A stretch of DNA of 64,000 nt from Salinibacter sp. 10B (GCF_002954405.1 NZ_MQWC01000004.1:1849909-1913908); one strand, 5' to 3'; positions 52,793-62,028 are shown, numbered from the stretch's first letter. Notes: a model not told the origin generated them from the sequence alone. Numbers and translations: made by a program.

Positions 52793-52881
52793 CGTCCCAA
52801 ACTTGATTTGGGACCCATCCATCTGAGGGGAGGGGCCAAACCGTACTGATGGATAGGCACCAAATCAAGTTTGGTGCGACG
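52793..52881. repeat. Long imperfect inverted repeat, MITE- or hairpin-like
   Basis: The left arm 52793-52823 (CGTCCCAAACTTGATTTGGG...) pairs with the right arm 52848-52881 (...CACCAAATCAAGTTTGGTGC) with a few mismatches over about 30 bases. Each arm is itself a small hairpin (CCAAA-CTTGA-TTTGG). No gene is present between 52657 and 52949. Confidence 0.7.
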
Positions 52882-52949
52882 GGGTGCTGGGTGGCAGTGG
52901 GATCTGCCAGTCTGCCTCCGTCGTGCTCCCTCCCCCTTTTCCCACGGGC

Positions 52950-53230
52950 TTACGTCGCGTACGTCCCGGCCACGTGCCTGAGGAGAGCAAACTCTCCAGC
53001 GCGGCCAGCGTCTCTGGCGGGCGTGCACAACTGCACTCTGCAATTGCCTTTCCAGCGAGCACCGTCTCTACGGTCGTTATGCACGGTCGCCTGGTCCTGC
53101 ACGTCGGCCCGGCGGGCTCTATGGAAGTGCTGAGCGACCTGTTCGACGGTGAGCGGCTCGTCCGCGTGGGTCATGCCCATCTCTGATGAGCTCGCTCGCA
53201 CCGCCTGGGCGCGGGTCTCACCGATTCGTA
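52950..53230 (-). pseudogene. Decayed second copy of a type IIL methyltransferase 3' end
   Basis: The segment encodes TRAQAVRASSSEMGMTHADEPL then EQVAQHFHRARRADVQDQ, matching the C-terminus of the fragment at 54377-55345 (EQVAQHFHRARRSDVQDLLE), then an unrelated insertion and, in another frame, ETLAALESLL. It is a direct, degenerate duplicate without any catalytic part. Confidence 0.75.
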
Positions 53231-53390
53231 AATCTGCAGGAATCTGACTCTTCGCAAGTTGGGGACCGTGCAACGTCGCAGCCGAGACCGTTGGGGAGGA
53301 CCTCTTCACGAATCGGTAAGGTCCGAGGACCAGTCGAGGGGGACAGAGTGTTTTAAAAAAACGAACGACCAGCGGATGACTCGGGCGACT

Positions 53391-53801
53391 TTACAATTCC
53401 TCCTCCAGGAGCCTATTGAAGTTGTTCAATGTCTCGGGATCATTTACCTCCTGGGGATTCAACCCGGCCTTCCGCTCGATTGTATCGACCAAATCCTCGA
53501 CAGCCGGCATTGGAGGAATTACAATCTCGCCGTCGTCTGTGCCGATAATCTGAATCCAGTACGAATTTGGCTCTTCGTCAATTCGAACATCGCTTTTTTC
53601 CAGGGGCGGGTCTCCATGCAAAATCCGCACGTGATGATCCTTCCACACCGACTCATAGACTGGAACTGAGCGAACTTGGTTTTCTGCTCTCTCCCGATCA
53701 GCCGGTTCCCACTCGATTCGTTCTTTCTTCGTCAATTGGTTCAAGTTCAGAACGATATCGAGCTGCTTTTGTGACGTTGGGTATTTGCTCGTGAGTTTCA
53801 T
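53391..53801 (-). CDS. Unknown cytoplasmic protein of a two-gene operon
   Basis: 136 residues, no membrane segment or signal. The N-terminal part is polar and helical (TSQKQLDIVLNLNQLTKKER), followed by a likely beta sandwich (DHHVRILHGDPP, SYWIQIIGTDDGEIVIPPM) and a C-terminal helix (AVEDLVDTIERKAG). No known family is recognised. The ATG overlaps the stop of the upstream membrane gene (ATGA), so the two are translationally coupled and probably act together. Codon and base usage are more AT-rich than in core genes nearby. The setting between restriction-modification fragments suggests a defence or mobile function. Confidence 0.65.
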   Translation of the reverse strand: MKLTSKYPTSQKQLDIVLNLNQLTKKERIEWEPADRERAENQVRSVPVYESVWKDHHVRILHGDPPLEKSDVRIDEEPNSYWIQIIGTDDGEIVIPPMPAVEDLVDTIERKAGLNPQEVNDPETLNNFNRLLEEEL

Positions 53802-54223
53802 ACCTGCTCCGCCTTCTGTTCAAGAATCAGATTATTGATCTGATTGATCACTGCCTGAACTCGCGCGTAGATATCGTCGGCTTCTTCTACGATCGCCCGG
53901 TCCCATTTTCTCCACAGCGTCCCCCAGAGGAAAGCCACGGGTAGCCACGTTGACCAATCAAGGTGCTTCGATAAGCTTCCCAATGTTGAACGGCAACCTC
54001 TCAAAACAGTTTTTCGCTCCTTTTCGGACAGGTCTTCGTACCTGTTAATTTTGCTCCCGTAATCTTCAAGCTCAGCGACAAGATCGGGACCGCGAAGAAG
54101 AAGTAGATATCGTCGTCGCGTACGCAACTGCGTTACGGCTGCCCAAACTGTGATGAGAAAACCCAGCACCGACCCGACGTTCGCGTAGAATGGAAGCTTT
54201 GTAAGGAGATCGGCGAGATCCAT
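53798..54223 (-). CDS. Unknown membrane protein of a two-gene operon
   Basis: 141 residues. One clear membrane helix near the N-terminus (VGSVLGFLITVWAAVTQ, about 16-32), followed by basic residues (LRTRRRYLL) and a cytoplasmic helical region (PDLVAELEDYGSKINRYEDL). A second moderately hydrophobic stretch (WLPVAFLWGTLW) lies near 95 and a final amphipathic helix follows. It resembles a class of small uncharacterised anchored proteins I cannot name. It is coupled by a 4-base overlap to the gene at 53391. No partner of known function is intact nearby. Confidence 0.65.
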   Translation of the reverse strand: MDLADLLTKLPFYANVGSVLGFLITVWAAVTQLRTRRRYLLLLRGPDLVAELEDYGSKINRYEDLSEKERKTVLRGCRSTLGSLSKHLDWSTWLPVAFLWGTLWRKWDRAIVEEADDIYARVQAVINQINNLILEQKAEQV

Positions 54224-54376
54224 TACAGCAAGCGAGTCGAATCAGTGTTCTCGTAGAGCCAGGATCGTCCCCGAAGAGACCGGTGCTATTCACCAGACAC
54301 ATTTCTACCGCGCTCTGTAACGTCACTGACAGACTTCAGTCGGAAGAGTTAGGCCGAGTCAGGAGTGTGGTATCAT

Positions 54377-55385
54377 TTACGTCGCGTACGCCCCATCGTC
54401 GGTGGCCTCCACGTGCCCCAGCGCCGCCAGCGTCTCCAGCAGGTCCTGCACGTCGCTCCGGCGGGCTCTATGGAAGTGTTGGGCGACCTGTTCGGTGGTG
54501 AGGGGCTCGTCGGCGTGCGTCATGACGGCGCGGACGGCCTGGGCGCGGGTTTTGAGGTCGCCCGGCCAGTCGAGGGGCTCGGCGGGGGCGCCGTCTCCTC
54601 CGATTTGCACGTCGAGTTCGAGCTCGGCCTGCGTCTCGACGGTCTCGGGCGCCTGGTACTCCGGACGCAGATAGCGGACGTGGCCCTCTTCTTCCTCGGC
54701 CCGCCGCTCCGCATTCAGGTCGACGAGGTTCTGTAGAATCTCTTCCTCCGGCAGGCCGGGGGCCCAGCCGTAGGCGCGGGCCACGGCGGCATCGAGTTCG
54801 TCGTGCAGTTCTTTGAGGACGCCGACCAGCCCCTTCTCGTGGATCTCGCGCTCCTCCTCGTCTAAATCCTCACCCCGGCGCTCCTTTTTCAGCACGTTGT
54901 AGAGGGCGGTCATCGTCAGGTCGTCGTTATGCTCCAGGCGCTCTTTTCGGTGCCGGTCCAGCTGTGCGCCCAGCTCGCGGATCGTGGCCGTCTGGTCTTC
55001 GGTTGCGGTCGGGAAGGGAAAGGGATCGAAGCACTGAGTCGCAAAATAGCGTGGATCATTCCCCACTCCCATTGACCTTCCTGCTGCCAGAGCCCAAGTA
55101 ACGTGAATACGACTTGAGAGCACACCGAGGTAATAGGCATCGTCCAATGCAACTACTACCACGTTGCTTTCAGTTCGAATGCCATCGTCGATAAATTGAA
55201 ACACCCTGTGCTTCGAAGTTCGGGTTGTCCCAATAAATCGATCAAGGCCATTTAAAGCGTCGCGTAGCTTCTCCCCAGAGCGTCGAAATAGCCACCAGTT
55301 CTTCGCGGTTCGATCTTCTCTGTTCGTTTTCCTCTCCGGCTTCACATGATCGAGAACGTGCTGGTAGGCTTCCGGAGGATGTCCA
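54377..55385 (-). pseudogene. 3' fragment of an MmeI-like (type IIL) restriction-modification gene
   Basis: About 336 codons from AYQHVLDHVKPERK through ENWWLF-like AKNWWLFRRSGEKLRDAL, then the target-recognition region SKHRVFQFIDDGIRTESNVV, SSRIHVTWALAAG and DPRYFATQCFDPFPFP, a helical spacer and a winged-helix-like tail ending DDGAYAT. Full-length enzymes have a nuclease and an N6-adenine methyltransferase domain (NPPY) upstream; neither is present, and coding similarity stops near 55385. An internal GTG (55345) could still start a 322-residue protein, but activity is unlikely. Confidence 0.8.
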
Positions 55386-55730
55386 GCGCTCGATAAAAGC
55401 GTCGACGGGCGGGGCGCTCATGCGCGGACGTGCGGATCGTACGAAATGCTGTAGAGGGGTGGTAAAACGTAGGGATGCGCATCGGCAAAATCATCCCCCC
55501 GGCGGGCTCCCCCACGCCGGACTGAGGTGCACCACAGTGCACCCTCCTCATGCGTCGAAAGAAATGCGCGCGTTCGCCTCCGGCACTGCTGCAAAAACGC
55601 CCCTATGCGCATGCGGGGCATCTGATTTTGAGGTATGCTCTGCCCAAGTCCCTCCGGAGCGCGCACGTGCGTGCCTTGGCAGTGGACTATTCAACTCTCA
55701 CGCGTCCTTCTCATCCTGTTCCCTTTTCCC
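55386..55730. other. Intergenic region, no gene recognised
   Basis: 345 bases rich in short CG-rich words; ATGCGCAT occurs at about 55475 and 55612. No coding or RNA feature is supported. Confidence 0.4.
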
Positions 55731-56171
55731 ATGACTCGCTTTTTCAGCATCGCCTCGGCTCCGTTCCGCTTCCTGCTGCTCGTCGTCCTCGCCGGATCCC
55801 TTACCGGCTGCTTTTCATCCGGGGCCTTCTTTTCCGGACACCTGACGGACGTTCAACTTCAAAATGACAACTACGAAATCGTCGCGACGAACGTCGAGGG
55901 CACAGCGACCGCGGGGTACCTCCTCGGCATCAGCGGCGGCCTCGGGCCGTCGACCACGGCTGTAGCCGTCGCAAAAGTCAGCGGCGATGATTCACTCTAC
56001 AAAACCGCCCTCGAAAACCTGTGGGCGAATGTTGAGACCCAGACCGAGAACGCCGAGGGACGCTCGCTGGCCCTGATCAACGTCCGGTACGACGTCAGTG
56101 CCCTCAATTTGATCGTCTATACGCAACCGACCGTCACGGTGCGAGCCGACGTGGTGGAGTTCATCGAGTGA
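55731..56171 (+). CDS. DUF6567-like lipoprotein
   Basis: 146 residues. The signal FRFLLLVVLAGSLTGC carries the lipobox Cys at about 27. The mature part FFSGHLTDVQLQNDNYEIVATNVEG, YLLGISGG, LYKTALENLWANVE, SLALINVRYDVSALNLIVYT and VTVRADVVEF matches a family common in Bacteroidota of unknown function, including the GCxSSGxFF start. Probably periplasmic or outer-membrane anchored. ATG 55731 begins the signal peptide. Confidence 0.82.
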   Translation: MTRFFSIASAPFRFLLLVVLAGSLTGCFSSGAFFSGHLTDVQLQNDNYEIVATNVEGTATAGYLLGISGGLGPSTTAVAVAKVSGDDSLYKTALENLWANVETQTENAEGRSLALINVRYDVSALNLIVYTQPTVTVRADVVEFIE

Positions 56172-56371
56172 CATCGCCCCATCGCCGAAAGGGCCCAATT
56201 GCTCAGTTTGAGTAACGCTCCTGGACTGCCTTTCATTCATCCGCGAGCGTGGTTATCTACATACTGATGTTTGACACACGTACGAAACGTGTGTCCGCCC
56301 GGAGATTCGTCGTCGATCCAGCACCTGTGGGCCCATCGTCACCGCCTCTTTTGAACCGATCCTTCCACTCG

Positions 56372-56932
56372 ATGCTCGGACACCTCCAACGCCAAAAATC
56401 GCACCACTACTTCGACCTGATCGACCACGACGAGGACGGTTTTATTGAGGAAGAAGATTTTGAAATCCAGGCGGAACGTCTGGCCGACACGCGGGACCTT
56501 TCGGACGAGAACCGGGAGGTACTGCGGGCCCAGATGCTCGGCTGGTGGAACCAGCTCTCCGCCACCGCCGACGTGAACGACGACGGCCGTGTGAGCCGAC
56601 AGGAGTGGGATCGGTTCTGGGAGGCCATCCAAGCCTCCGTCGAAGAGGGCACGGAGGAGGAACAGGCCCAGATGATCGAAAGTCTGGAGCAAGCGGCAAC
56701 GGTGACGTTTCACACCATCGACACCACAGGCAACGGCGAAGTGACGGAAGAGGAGTATACCGAATGGCTCGACGCGTGGGGCGCCGACGGCAGCGATGAG
56801 GCCTTCGACCGTCTTGACCGCAACGATGACGGCCACCTGACGGAGGAGGATCTCGTGGAGGCGACGAAGGAGTTTTATCTCTCCAACGACGCAGACGCGC
56901 CGGGCAATTCGCTCTACGGCTTGATGCAGTAG
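56372..56932 (+). CDS. EF-hand calcium-binding protein (calerythrin-like)
   Basis: 186 residues from ATG 56372 (221 from 56267). Four EF-hand loops are visible: DHDEDGFIEEED, DVNDDGRVSRQE, DTTGNGEVTEEE and DRNDDGHLTEED, with intact 1-3-5-12 ligand positions. The order and spacing are those of calerythrin/sarcoplasmic-type buffers in bacteria. No signal peptide is seen, so it is probably a cytoplasmic calcium buffer or sensor. The upstream in-frame extension is polar and non-domain. Confidence 0.88.
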   Translation: MLGHLQRQKSHHYFDLIDHDEDGFIEEEDFEIQAERLADTRDLSDENREVLRAQMLGWWNQLSATADVNDDGRVSRQEWDRFWEAIQASVEEGTEEEQAQMIESLEQAATVTFHTIDTTGNGEVTEEEYTEWLDAWGADGSDEAFDRLDRNDDGHLTEEDLVEATKEFYLSNDADAPGNSLYGLMQ

Positions 56933-56983
56933 ATGAGCGGCCTCCCGGCGGGCAGCGTCTCGCCGACGTCCCCCTTGATGCGT

Positions 56984-58090
56984 CTATCCCACGGGCATGG
57001 ACGGCCCCCCTTCCAGGGTGTCCGTCTGCTCCTTTTGTAGTCGAAGCAGATCGAGTTGAACCTGATACCGCTCAAGTGGGGAGCCGGCGTCGGCCGCGTC
57101 TCCGCGTTCTCCCCCCACCACGTCGCCGCAGACCAGCTCGATGGCGCGCGCCGCAAACACGGACGGCGGGAGGCCAAGCCGACGGGCGGCGTGCTGAAGC
57201 TGATCGGCTACCGAGCGGGGGATGTGCACGGGCACCCGGTCCGCATTGGCGTTCGGCGCTTCCTCGTTTTGTGCGGCGTGTTCGATGTTGTCTTCTGCTC
57301 GCCCGTCCCGTTGGTGCTCGCCCTGCTGGGCTCCCGGTCCGGCCGTCTCTGCTGGAAGTTCCTCCCCATCGCTGGACGTCGCAGGAGGCCTGGACGAATC
57401 GGAGGCGCACGTCGTCTCCTCTGCCTCCGGATGAAAAAGCGTCCCTCCCAATCTCCCCGGGCTGTCGTCCCCTTGGGACGAGGCATTCGGGCGCGTGTCC
57501 TTCGACTCTTTGGGCGGTCGTTCAGCCCGCGGGCCGGGACGGGTCGGGATTTCGGAGCGTGCATCCGCGTCCTCCGGAAGCGTGCCGCTCGGAAGATGTC
57601 GGCTCAACTCCCGATCGGAAGGAGCTGCGGTCCCGTCCGGACGGGCCTCCGTGGAGCCCTCAGCCTGAAGACTCGGATTCGGATGAACAAATCCCTCTGC
57701 CCTTTCCGCATTCGAGTTGGTCTTCTTTTCCCCCTGCGGTCCATTGGTCCCTCCAGGCAGGAACAGAGACCGGGCCGCCTTCTGAAGGCGACCGAAGAAA
57801 AATCCAAGCGCATCCATTGCCTCGCAGATACGGGCCGTTCCCGTCTCCGGATGCTCACTCAATGCGGCCCAGAAATCTCCTATTCGCTCTCGGGAAATGC
57901 TCCCCGGAGCGGTCTTCAGACACCATCCGGCGAAGAGAAAAATCCACTGCTGATAGCGGTCAAGGACTCGGGACGGAATCCCATGCTCCCGACCGGTCGA
58001 ACGGATCGCAGCCGTGACTCGATCGAGGTCCCGCTCGGTCGGACGTTCAAGAAAAGTCGGGGTACTTCTAGGGGCATCGCTCGTAGACAT
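56984..58090 (-). CDS. Orphan protein with integrase-N-like domain and C-terminal RHH-like segment
   Basis: 368 residues. Residues about 15-105 (RVLDRYQQWIFLFAGWCLK, SRERIGDFWAALSEHPETG, ICEAMDALGFFFGRL) look like the SAM-like core-binding domain of tyrosine recombinases. A 150-residue disordered, Pro/Glu/Arg-rich linker follows, and the C-terminus (VPVHIPRSVADQLQHAARRL, SVFAARAIELVCG) resembles a ribbon-helix-helix or Arc-like DNA-binding segment. The catalytic R-H-x-x-R-Y domain is absent. It could be a DNA-binding accessory factor of a mobile element or replicon. Not in an operon. Confidence 0.6.
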   Translation of the reverse strand: MSTSDAPRSTPTFLERPTERDLDRVTAAIRSTGREHGIPSRVLDRYQQWIFLFAGWCLKTAPGSISRERIGDFWAALSEHPETGTARICEAMDALGFFFGRLQKAARSLFLPGGTNGPQGEKKTNSNAERAEGFVHPNPSLQAEGSTEARPDGTAAPSDRELSRHLPSGTLPEDADARSEIPTRPGPRAERPPKESKDTRPNASSQGDDSPGRLGGTLFHPEAEETTCASDSSRPPATSSDGEELPAETAGPGAQQGEHQRDGRAEDNIEHAAQNEEAPNANADRVPVHIPRSVADQLQHAARRLGLPPSVFAARAIELVCGDVVGGERGDAADAGSPLERYQVQLDLLRLQKEQTDTLEGGPSMPVG

Positions 58091-58396
58091 GACATGGGGA
58101 AAGGACGATGCGCAGAAAAGAACGTAGGCATTTCTACGTACTTAATACCTGCTAGAAGCATACCAGGATGCCAAACCACTTTCTTTGCTTCACGTAATCG
58201 TTGTATTCTTCCGTCCCTTTCGCCCGTCGTTTCATTTTATCGTAAGAGAGATCTCTTATGCCGAATGCACTTGCCGGATTTATACCGAAGACCTCCAGTG
58301 AAAGGCACGGCGGTGCAATACGCCCCCCTCTCGTATCGTCGGCGCCGTCACGGAGGGCACCAGAAGCGCCGTTGGACTGTGCCGTTACGAGATTAA

Positions 58397-58554
58397 GAGA
58401 CTGTTTTGATTTCACACGATGACAGTTCAGGCAGAGCGCGACGACTGCAGATCGTCGGGATCCAACAGGAGCTCCTTCTGAGCAACGGACGGCCCTCCAA
58501 TTCCTGCGAAATATCTCGTCGATTCTCAACCCGATCAAAAATCAAAACAGTCTC
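58397..58554. mobile_element. MITE copy B (158 bp, TAA target duplication)
   Basis: Ends GAGACTGTTTTGATTTC and the inverted copy, flanked by TAA at 58394-58396 and 58555-58557. Nearly identical to copy A in reverse orientation, so the family was recently active. No transposase inside. Confidence 0.87.
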
Positions 58555-59102
58555 TAAGAGCAGGACCGACATGCCGTGACACTGGATCGGTCGTTTTCTA
58601 CAAAGGTCAATATCCTCTGTGTAGCGTCGTTGGAGTCCAACGACGCTACACAGGTGGCCTCTCCCTCGTCCGGCGGGCAATCTCACAATCCGACACTCCA
58701 ACGGCGCTACGGACGCCTGCGTCCTGCCGGAATAGGGCTTCCGGCGTTGGTATCGTATCTAGCAGATGAGGGTATTCCCGGAGTGACGTATCTTGGTCGG
58801 TGTTCGGGGGAATGGGACTCGTGTCGGGCCCGCGCCGGATCGGTGCGGATCGATCTCCGTGCCCTCGAAGCACGAATCATTCCCTGCTTGTCCGCATTGC
58901 CCGGGAAGACTGCGCCACAAAAATCTGTTTCGACCGTCGCATTCGGTTTCCTCCCGAGGAGCTGCGAAAAACGGAAGGCAAGAGACGACGAATTGAGAGA
59001 TGCCGTTTGGCCGATTCACAGTCCCCGCGGCCCCACCGTTGCCCCAAGCCGCTTCTTGCGTTGAACCGGGGACGCACCCGTTACCAATTTTGACTCCGCC
59101 TC
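58555..59102. repeat. Intergenic region with dispersed palindromic repeat
   Basis: A perfect palindrome at 58621-58649 (GTAGCGTCGTTGG...CCAACGACGCTAC) and a half copy near 58698-58715 (CTCCAACGGCGCTACGG) belong to the family at 3346 and 27077. The rest to 59102 has frames on both strands without domain-like sequence and no gene is called. The interval 58091-58393 before copy B likewise holds no recognised gene. Confidence 0.6.
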
Positions 59103-59729
59103 ATGGACGCACTGCTGCAATCGCCCATCACCCTCGCGCTGCTGCTGCTCAACGGAGCCATCAGCGGATATGCTCTCCTCGTCGACTTCTCATTGATCGA
59201 CGAGCTGTCGTTCCGGCCCGCTCGCATCCGTGAACGCGGGGAGTACTATCGGTTCCTCACAGCGGGCTTCGTGCACGCGGGCGGGGCGCACCTGGCGTTC
59301 AACATGATCACGCTGTACTTCTTCGGGCCACTACTGGAACGGATTCTGGGGGCCGGCGCCTTTCTCATTCTCTATTTTGGATCGGAGATGACGGCGCACG
59401 GGCTGACCTATCTGTACCACCGCACCGACTCGCACTACGCAGCGGTGGGCGCGTCTGGGGCCATCAGTGGAGTGCTGTTTGCGTTTTGCCTCTACGCCCC
59501 GCTGACGATGTTAGGGGTGATGATGGTGATTCCGATGCCGGCGATTCTCTTTGCCGTCCTTTACGTCGCCGTATCGGTGTACGCACTCGGCAACGGGGGG
59601 CATGCCGGGGGAATTGCCCACGAGGCGCACCTCGGCGGGGCGCTGGGCGGCGTCGTGATCACCATTCTCCTCGACTACCCGCGACCGATTAACGCGTTTC
59701 TTCGAGAGATGCAAACCCTAATCGGTTAG
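59103..59729 (+). CDS. Rhomboid-family intramembrane serine protease
   Basis: 208 residues, six membrane helices. Catalytic Ser118 in VGASGAISG and His in GIAHEAHLGGALGG (about 176-180) form the dyad; the loop after helix 1 holds the conserved HAGGAHLAFNM region with Asn67. It cleaves membrane-protein helices within the bilayer; substrates are unknown. The stop overlaps the end of the convergent HAD gene by four bases. Confidence 0.92.
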   Translation: MDALLQSPITLALLLLNGAISGYALLVDFSLIDELSFRPARIRERGEYYRFLTAGFVHAGGAHLAFNMITLYFFGPLLERILGAGAFLILYFGSEMTAHGLTYLYHRTDSHYAAVGASGAISGVLFAFCLYAPLTMLGVMMVIPMPAILFAVLYVAVSVYALGNGGHAGGIAHEAHLGGALGGVVITILLDYPRPINAFLREMQTLIG

Positions 59730-60436
59730 CGCGCGCTCCCTTGGAAGCGATTCGTAAGCGTCTCCCAATCCTCAAAGACAAAGCCCTGCTCATTGGGGGA
59801 ATGACCGTTCGTGCCCTCGGGGGCAAACCACGCCACCCGCCAGCCCGCATTCTGTGCGCCCTTGACGTCCGACCGGTACGAGTCGCCGACGTAGAGCACG
59901 TTGTCGGGGTCGACGTTGGCCTTTTCGGTCGCGTGCACGAATGCCTTGGGGTCTGGCTTTAGCGTGCCGGCCTCCTCACAAACCACCACGGCGTCGGCCT
60001 GCTCCTGCAACACCGGGAAGGTGTCGAGCTTCTGTGCCTGCACCTCAGCAAAGCCGTTCGTCATGACTCCCACCGGCCGGCGGTCGGCAATCGTCTCAAA
60101 CGCCTCCCGCGCGCCGGGAATGAACTGCCAGTGCTCCGCGTAGCGCTGCATGTAGTACCGTCCCACGAGGGCCGGATTGGCGTGCGACGCCCCCACGGCG
60201 TCCAGCAACCGCTCGAAGCGCTGTCCCTGCACGGTGGTTTTATCGATCTCGCCGTCGGCGTACCGGCGCCAGAGCGGGGCATTGATGGCGTGGTACTGCT
60301 CCTGCAACTCCTCGACCGAAAGGGTCCCGAAGATCTCTAGGTACCGATCACGCAGGTCCGACAACGCCTCCCGCTCGGCGTGTGTGTGATCGAGCAGGGT
60401 GTCGTCAAGATCGAAGTATACAAACGAAACGTCCAT
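59726..60436 (-). CDS. HAD-superfamily phosphatase (YjjG/5'-nucleotidase-like)
   Basis: 236 residues. HAD motif I is FDLDDTLLDH at 8-17, motif II GVMTNGFAEVQ, motif III Lys in GTLKPDPKAF and motif IV YVGDSYRSDVKGAQNAGW. A helical C1 cap lies between motifs I and II. This layout is that of pyrimidine 5'-nucleotidase YjjG-like enzymes that dephosphorylate non-canonical nucleotides. ATG 60436 begins the domain. Intergenic bases to the next gene (60437-60511) contain short CGACACTCGAAATTG-type words also seen near 27215. Confidence 0.88.
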   Translation of the reverse strand: MDVSFVYFDLDDTLLDHTHAEREALSDLRDRYLEIFGTLSVEELQEQYHAINAPLWRRYADGEIDKTTVQGQRFERLLDAVGASHANPALVGRYYMQRYAEHWQFIPGAREAFETIADRRPVGVMTNGFAEVQAQKLDTFPVLQEQADAVVVCEEAGTLKPDPKAFVHATEKANVDPDNVLYVGDSYRSDVKGAQNAGWRVAWFAPEGTNGHSPNEQGFVFEDWETLTNRFQGSAR

Positions 60437-60511
60437 AGGCAATGGCAACTGGCGAGTGTCGAATTGCAAATTGTGGTATGAACACGCCGCTGAGGGCAGA
60501 TTCAAAATTCG

Positions 60512-61675
60512 CTACTCGACACTCGAAATTGATTTTTCAAACATAGCGTATTCCTTGTCCTTCACGCCGCCGATGGACTCGACGTGATTCTTGAGGCGCG
60601 CGTTGCTATCGAGCACCCAGCTCATCTCGCACGCGTCAAAGCCGTTGGGGGGACCGTTCTGGATGGTGGCGAGCACGAGCAGACTGTCGAGCCCCTTGCC
60701 CTGGAAGTCCTGCCGGATGCCCATCAGCGGCATGCGACACTCGTAGACGCTGTAGCTCATGTGCAGCAACAACTTCGGCAGGCCAAGGGGAAAGAGCCGA
60801 CCGTCGGACACGTGCCGAAGCGCCTGATTGATGTTGGGAAGGGCAATGGAGAAGCCGACGGGTCGCCCCTCGTGCTCGACGAAGTAGACGAGTTCCGGCT
60901 CCACGATTTGCTCCATCTCCTCCGCCAGTTGCAAAAACTCGTTCTCCGTGATGGGCACGAAGCCCCAGTTCTCGGCCCAGGCGTCGTTGTAAATCTCGCG
61001 GATGATGCGGGCCTCTTCCTCAAACTGATCGATATTGAGGGACCGGACCGATAGGCCCGGCGTGCGGCGTTTGACCAGCTCGGCCCCGCGCTCCAGCCGC
61101 TCAAACTCGCAGTACTTCTTGTGGACGTAGTAGGCCCACATGGTCATGCTACGCTCAAAGCCGTAGCGCTCCAGGAAGTCTTCGTGATACGGCGGGTTGT
61201 ACGGCATGAGGATCGAGGGCTCCCGGTCGAAGCCGTCTACCAGCAGACCCGCGGTATCGTTGAGGGACGGATTGGCCGGACCGCGAACGCGCTCAAGCCC
61301 CTGTGCCCGAAGCCAGTCGGTAGCGGCATCCAGAAGCGCCTCGGCCACGGCGTAGTCGTCCACGCACTCGAAGAAGCCAAAGAAGCCCGTATCATCGTCG
61401 TAGGTCCGGAGGTGCATCCCGTTCACGATGCCAGCGATGCGTCCCACGGCCGCGCCGGAGGCATCCTCGGCCAAGAACAACTGCATGTCCCCGTGTTCGA
61501 AGAAGGCGTTGTCCGACGGGTCGAGCGTCTGTTTCACGTCGCGGCGGAGGGGCGGGACCCAGTTCGGATAGCGCCCCGGATAAAAGTCGTAGGGCACGTC
61601 GACGAACCGCCCCCGATCTCGCGTCCCCTCGACGGGACGAATGGTGACATCGGCAGTAGCAGTCGCGGTGGACAT
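60512..61675 (-). CDS. GNAT-fold acyltransferase resembling bacterial ceramide synthase
   Basis: 387 residues. Phrases RYPNWVPPLRRDVKQTLDP, DNAFFEHGDMQLFLAED and AVGRIAGIVN open an N-terminal GNAT half; AWAENWGFVPITENEF, VEHEGRPVGFSIALPNINQAL and PLMGIRQDFQGKGLDSLL (acyl-CoA/ACP pocket) form the second. The same pattern occurs in the large family that includes the Caulobacter N-acyltransferase for sphingoid bases (bCerS); I recall this, and did not search. The gene for an SPT-family enzyme lies just upstream on the same strand (353-base gap holding a MITE), which supports a lipid role. Confidence 0.72.
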   Translation of the reverse strand: MSTATATADVTIRPVEGTRDRGRFVDVPYDFYPGRYPNWVPPLRRDVKQTLDPSDNAFFEHGDMQLFLAEDASGAAVGRIAGIVNGMHLRTYDDDTGFFGFFECVDDYAVAEALLDAATDWLRAQGLERVRGPANPSLNDTAGLLVDGFDREPSILMPYNPPYHEDFLERYGFERSMTMWAYYVHKKYCEFERLERGAELVKRRTPGLSVRSLNIDQFEEEARIIREIYNDAWAENWGFVPITENEFLQLAEEMEQIVEPELVYFVEHEGRPVGFSIALPNINQALRHVSDGRLFPLGLPKLLLHMSYSVYECRMPLMGIRQDFQGKGLDSLLVLATIQNGPPNGFDACEMSWVLDSNARLKNHVESIGGVKDKEYAMFEKSISSVE

Positions 61676-61772
61676 ACGGACGCGAACAAACAGAGTGAGA
61701 GACACAGAAAAAGCCGTTGTCCCCGACCACGTGGAAGCACAGCCTGAAACGAGGTCCGCTCTGGGACTCTAA

Positions 61773-61932
61773 GAAGCTGTTTTAATTTCACACGCTGTGA
61801 GTTCGGCAGGACGCTACGAGTGCGGACCCGTTCCTCCCCGCCGGGGATGCAGGCGTATACACTCCGATGTGCTTTTGGTCTACGAAAATATCGGCATCGG
61901 ATGTGGAGACGGGCGTAAATGAAAACAGGTTC
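61773..61932. mobile_element. MITE copy C (160 bp, diverged, TAA target duplication)
   Basis: Ends GAAGCTGTTTTAATTTCACACG and, inverted, GAACCTGTTTTCATTT, flanked by TAA at 61770-61772 and 61933-61935. The interior near the left end follows copy B (TTTCACACG...GTTC) with many changes, so it is an older copy. It lies between the SPT-like and GNAT genes. Confidence 0.75.
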
Positions 61933-62028
61933 TAAGCGTCCCATAGTCGGAGCCTGCTCCCCAAGCCCCCGACCGCTGACGGGGACCAACGGCGTGCGTA
62001 CGCACCGGCCGGCCGGGCGGTTCGCCCT

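Noticed and set aside
57056-58396. 446-codon plus frame opposite the SAM-like/RHH protein
   Set aside because: Composition is that of a shadow frame; the minus-strand protein has recognisable helical domains at both ends.
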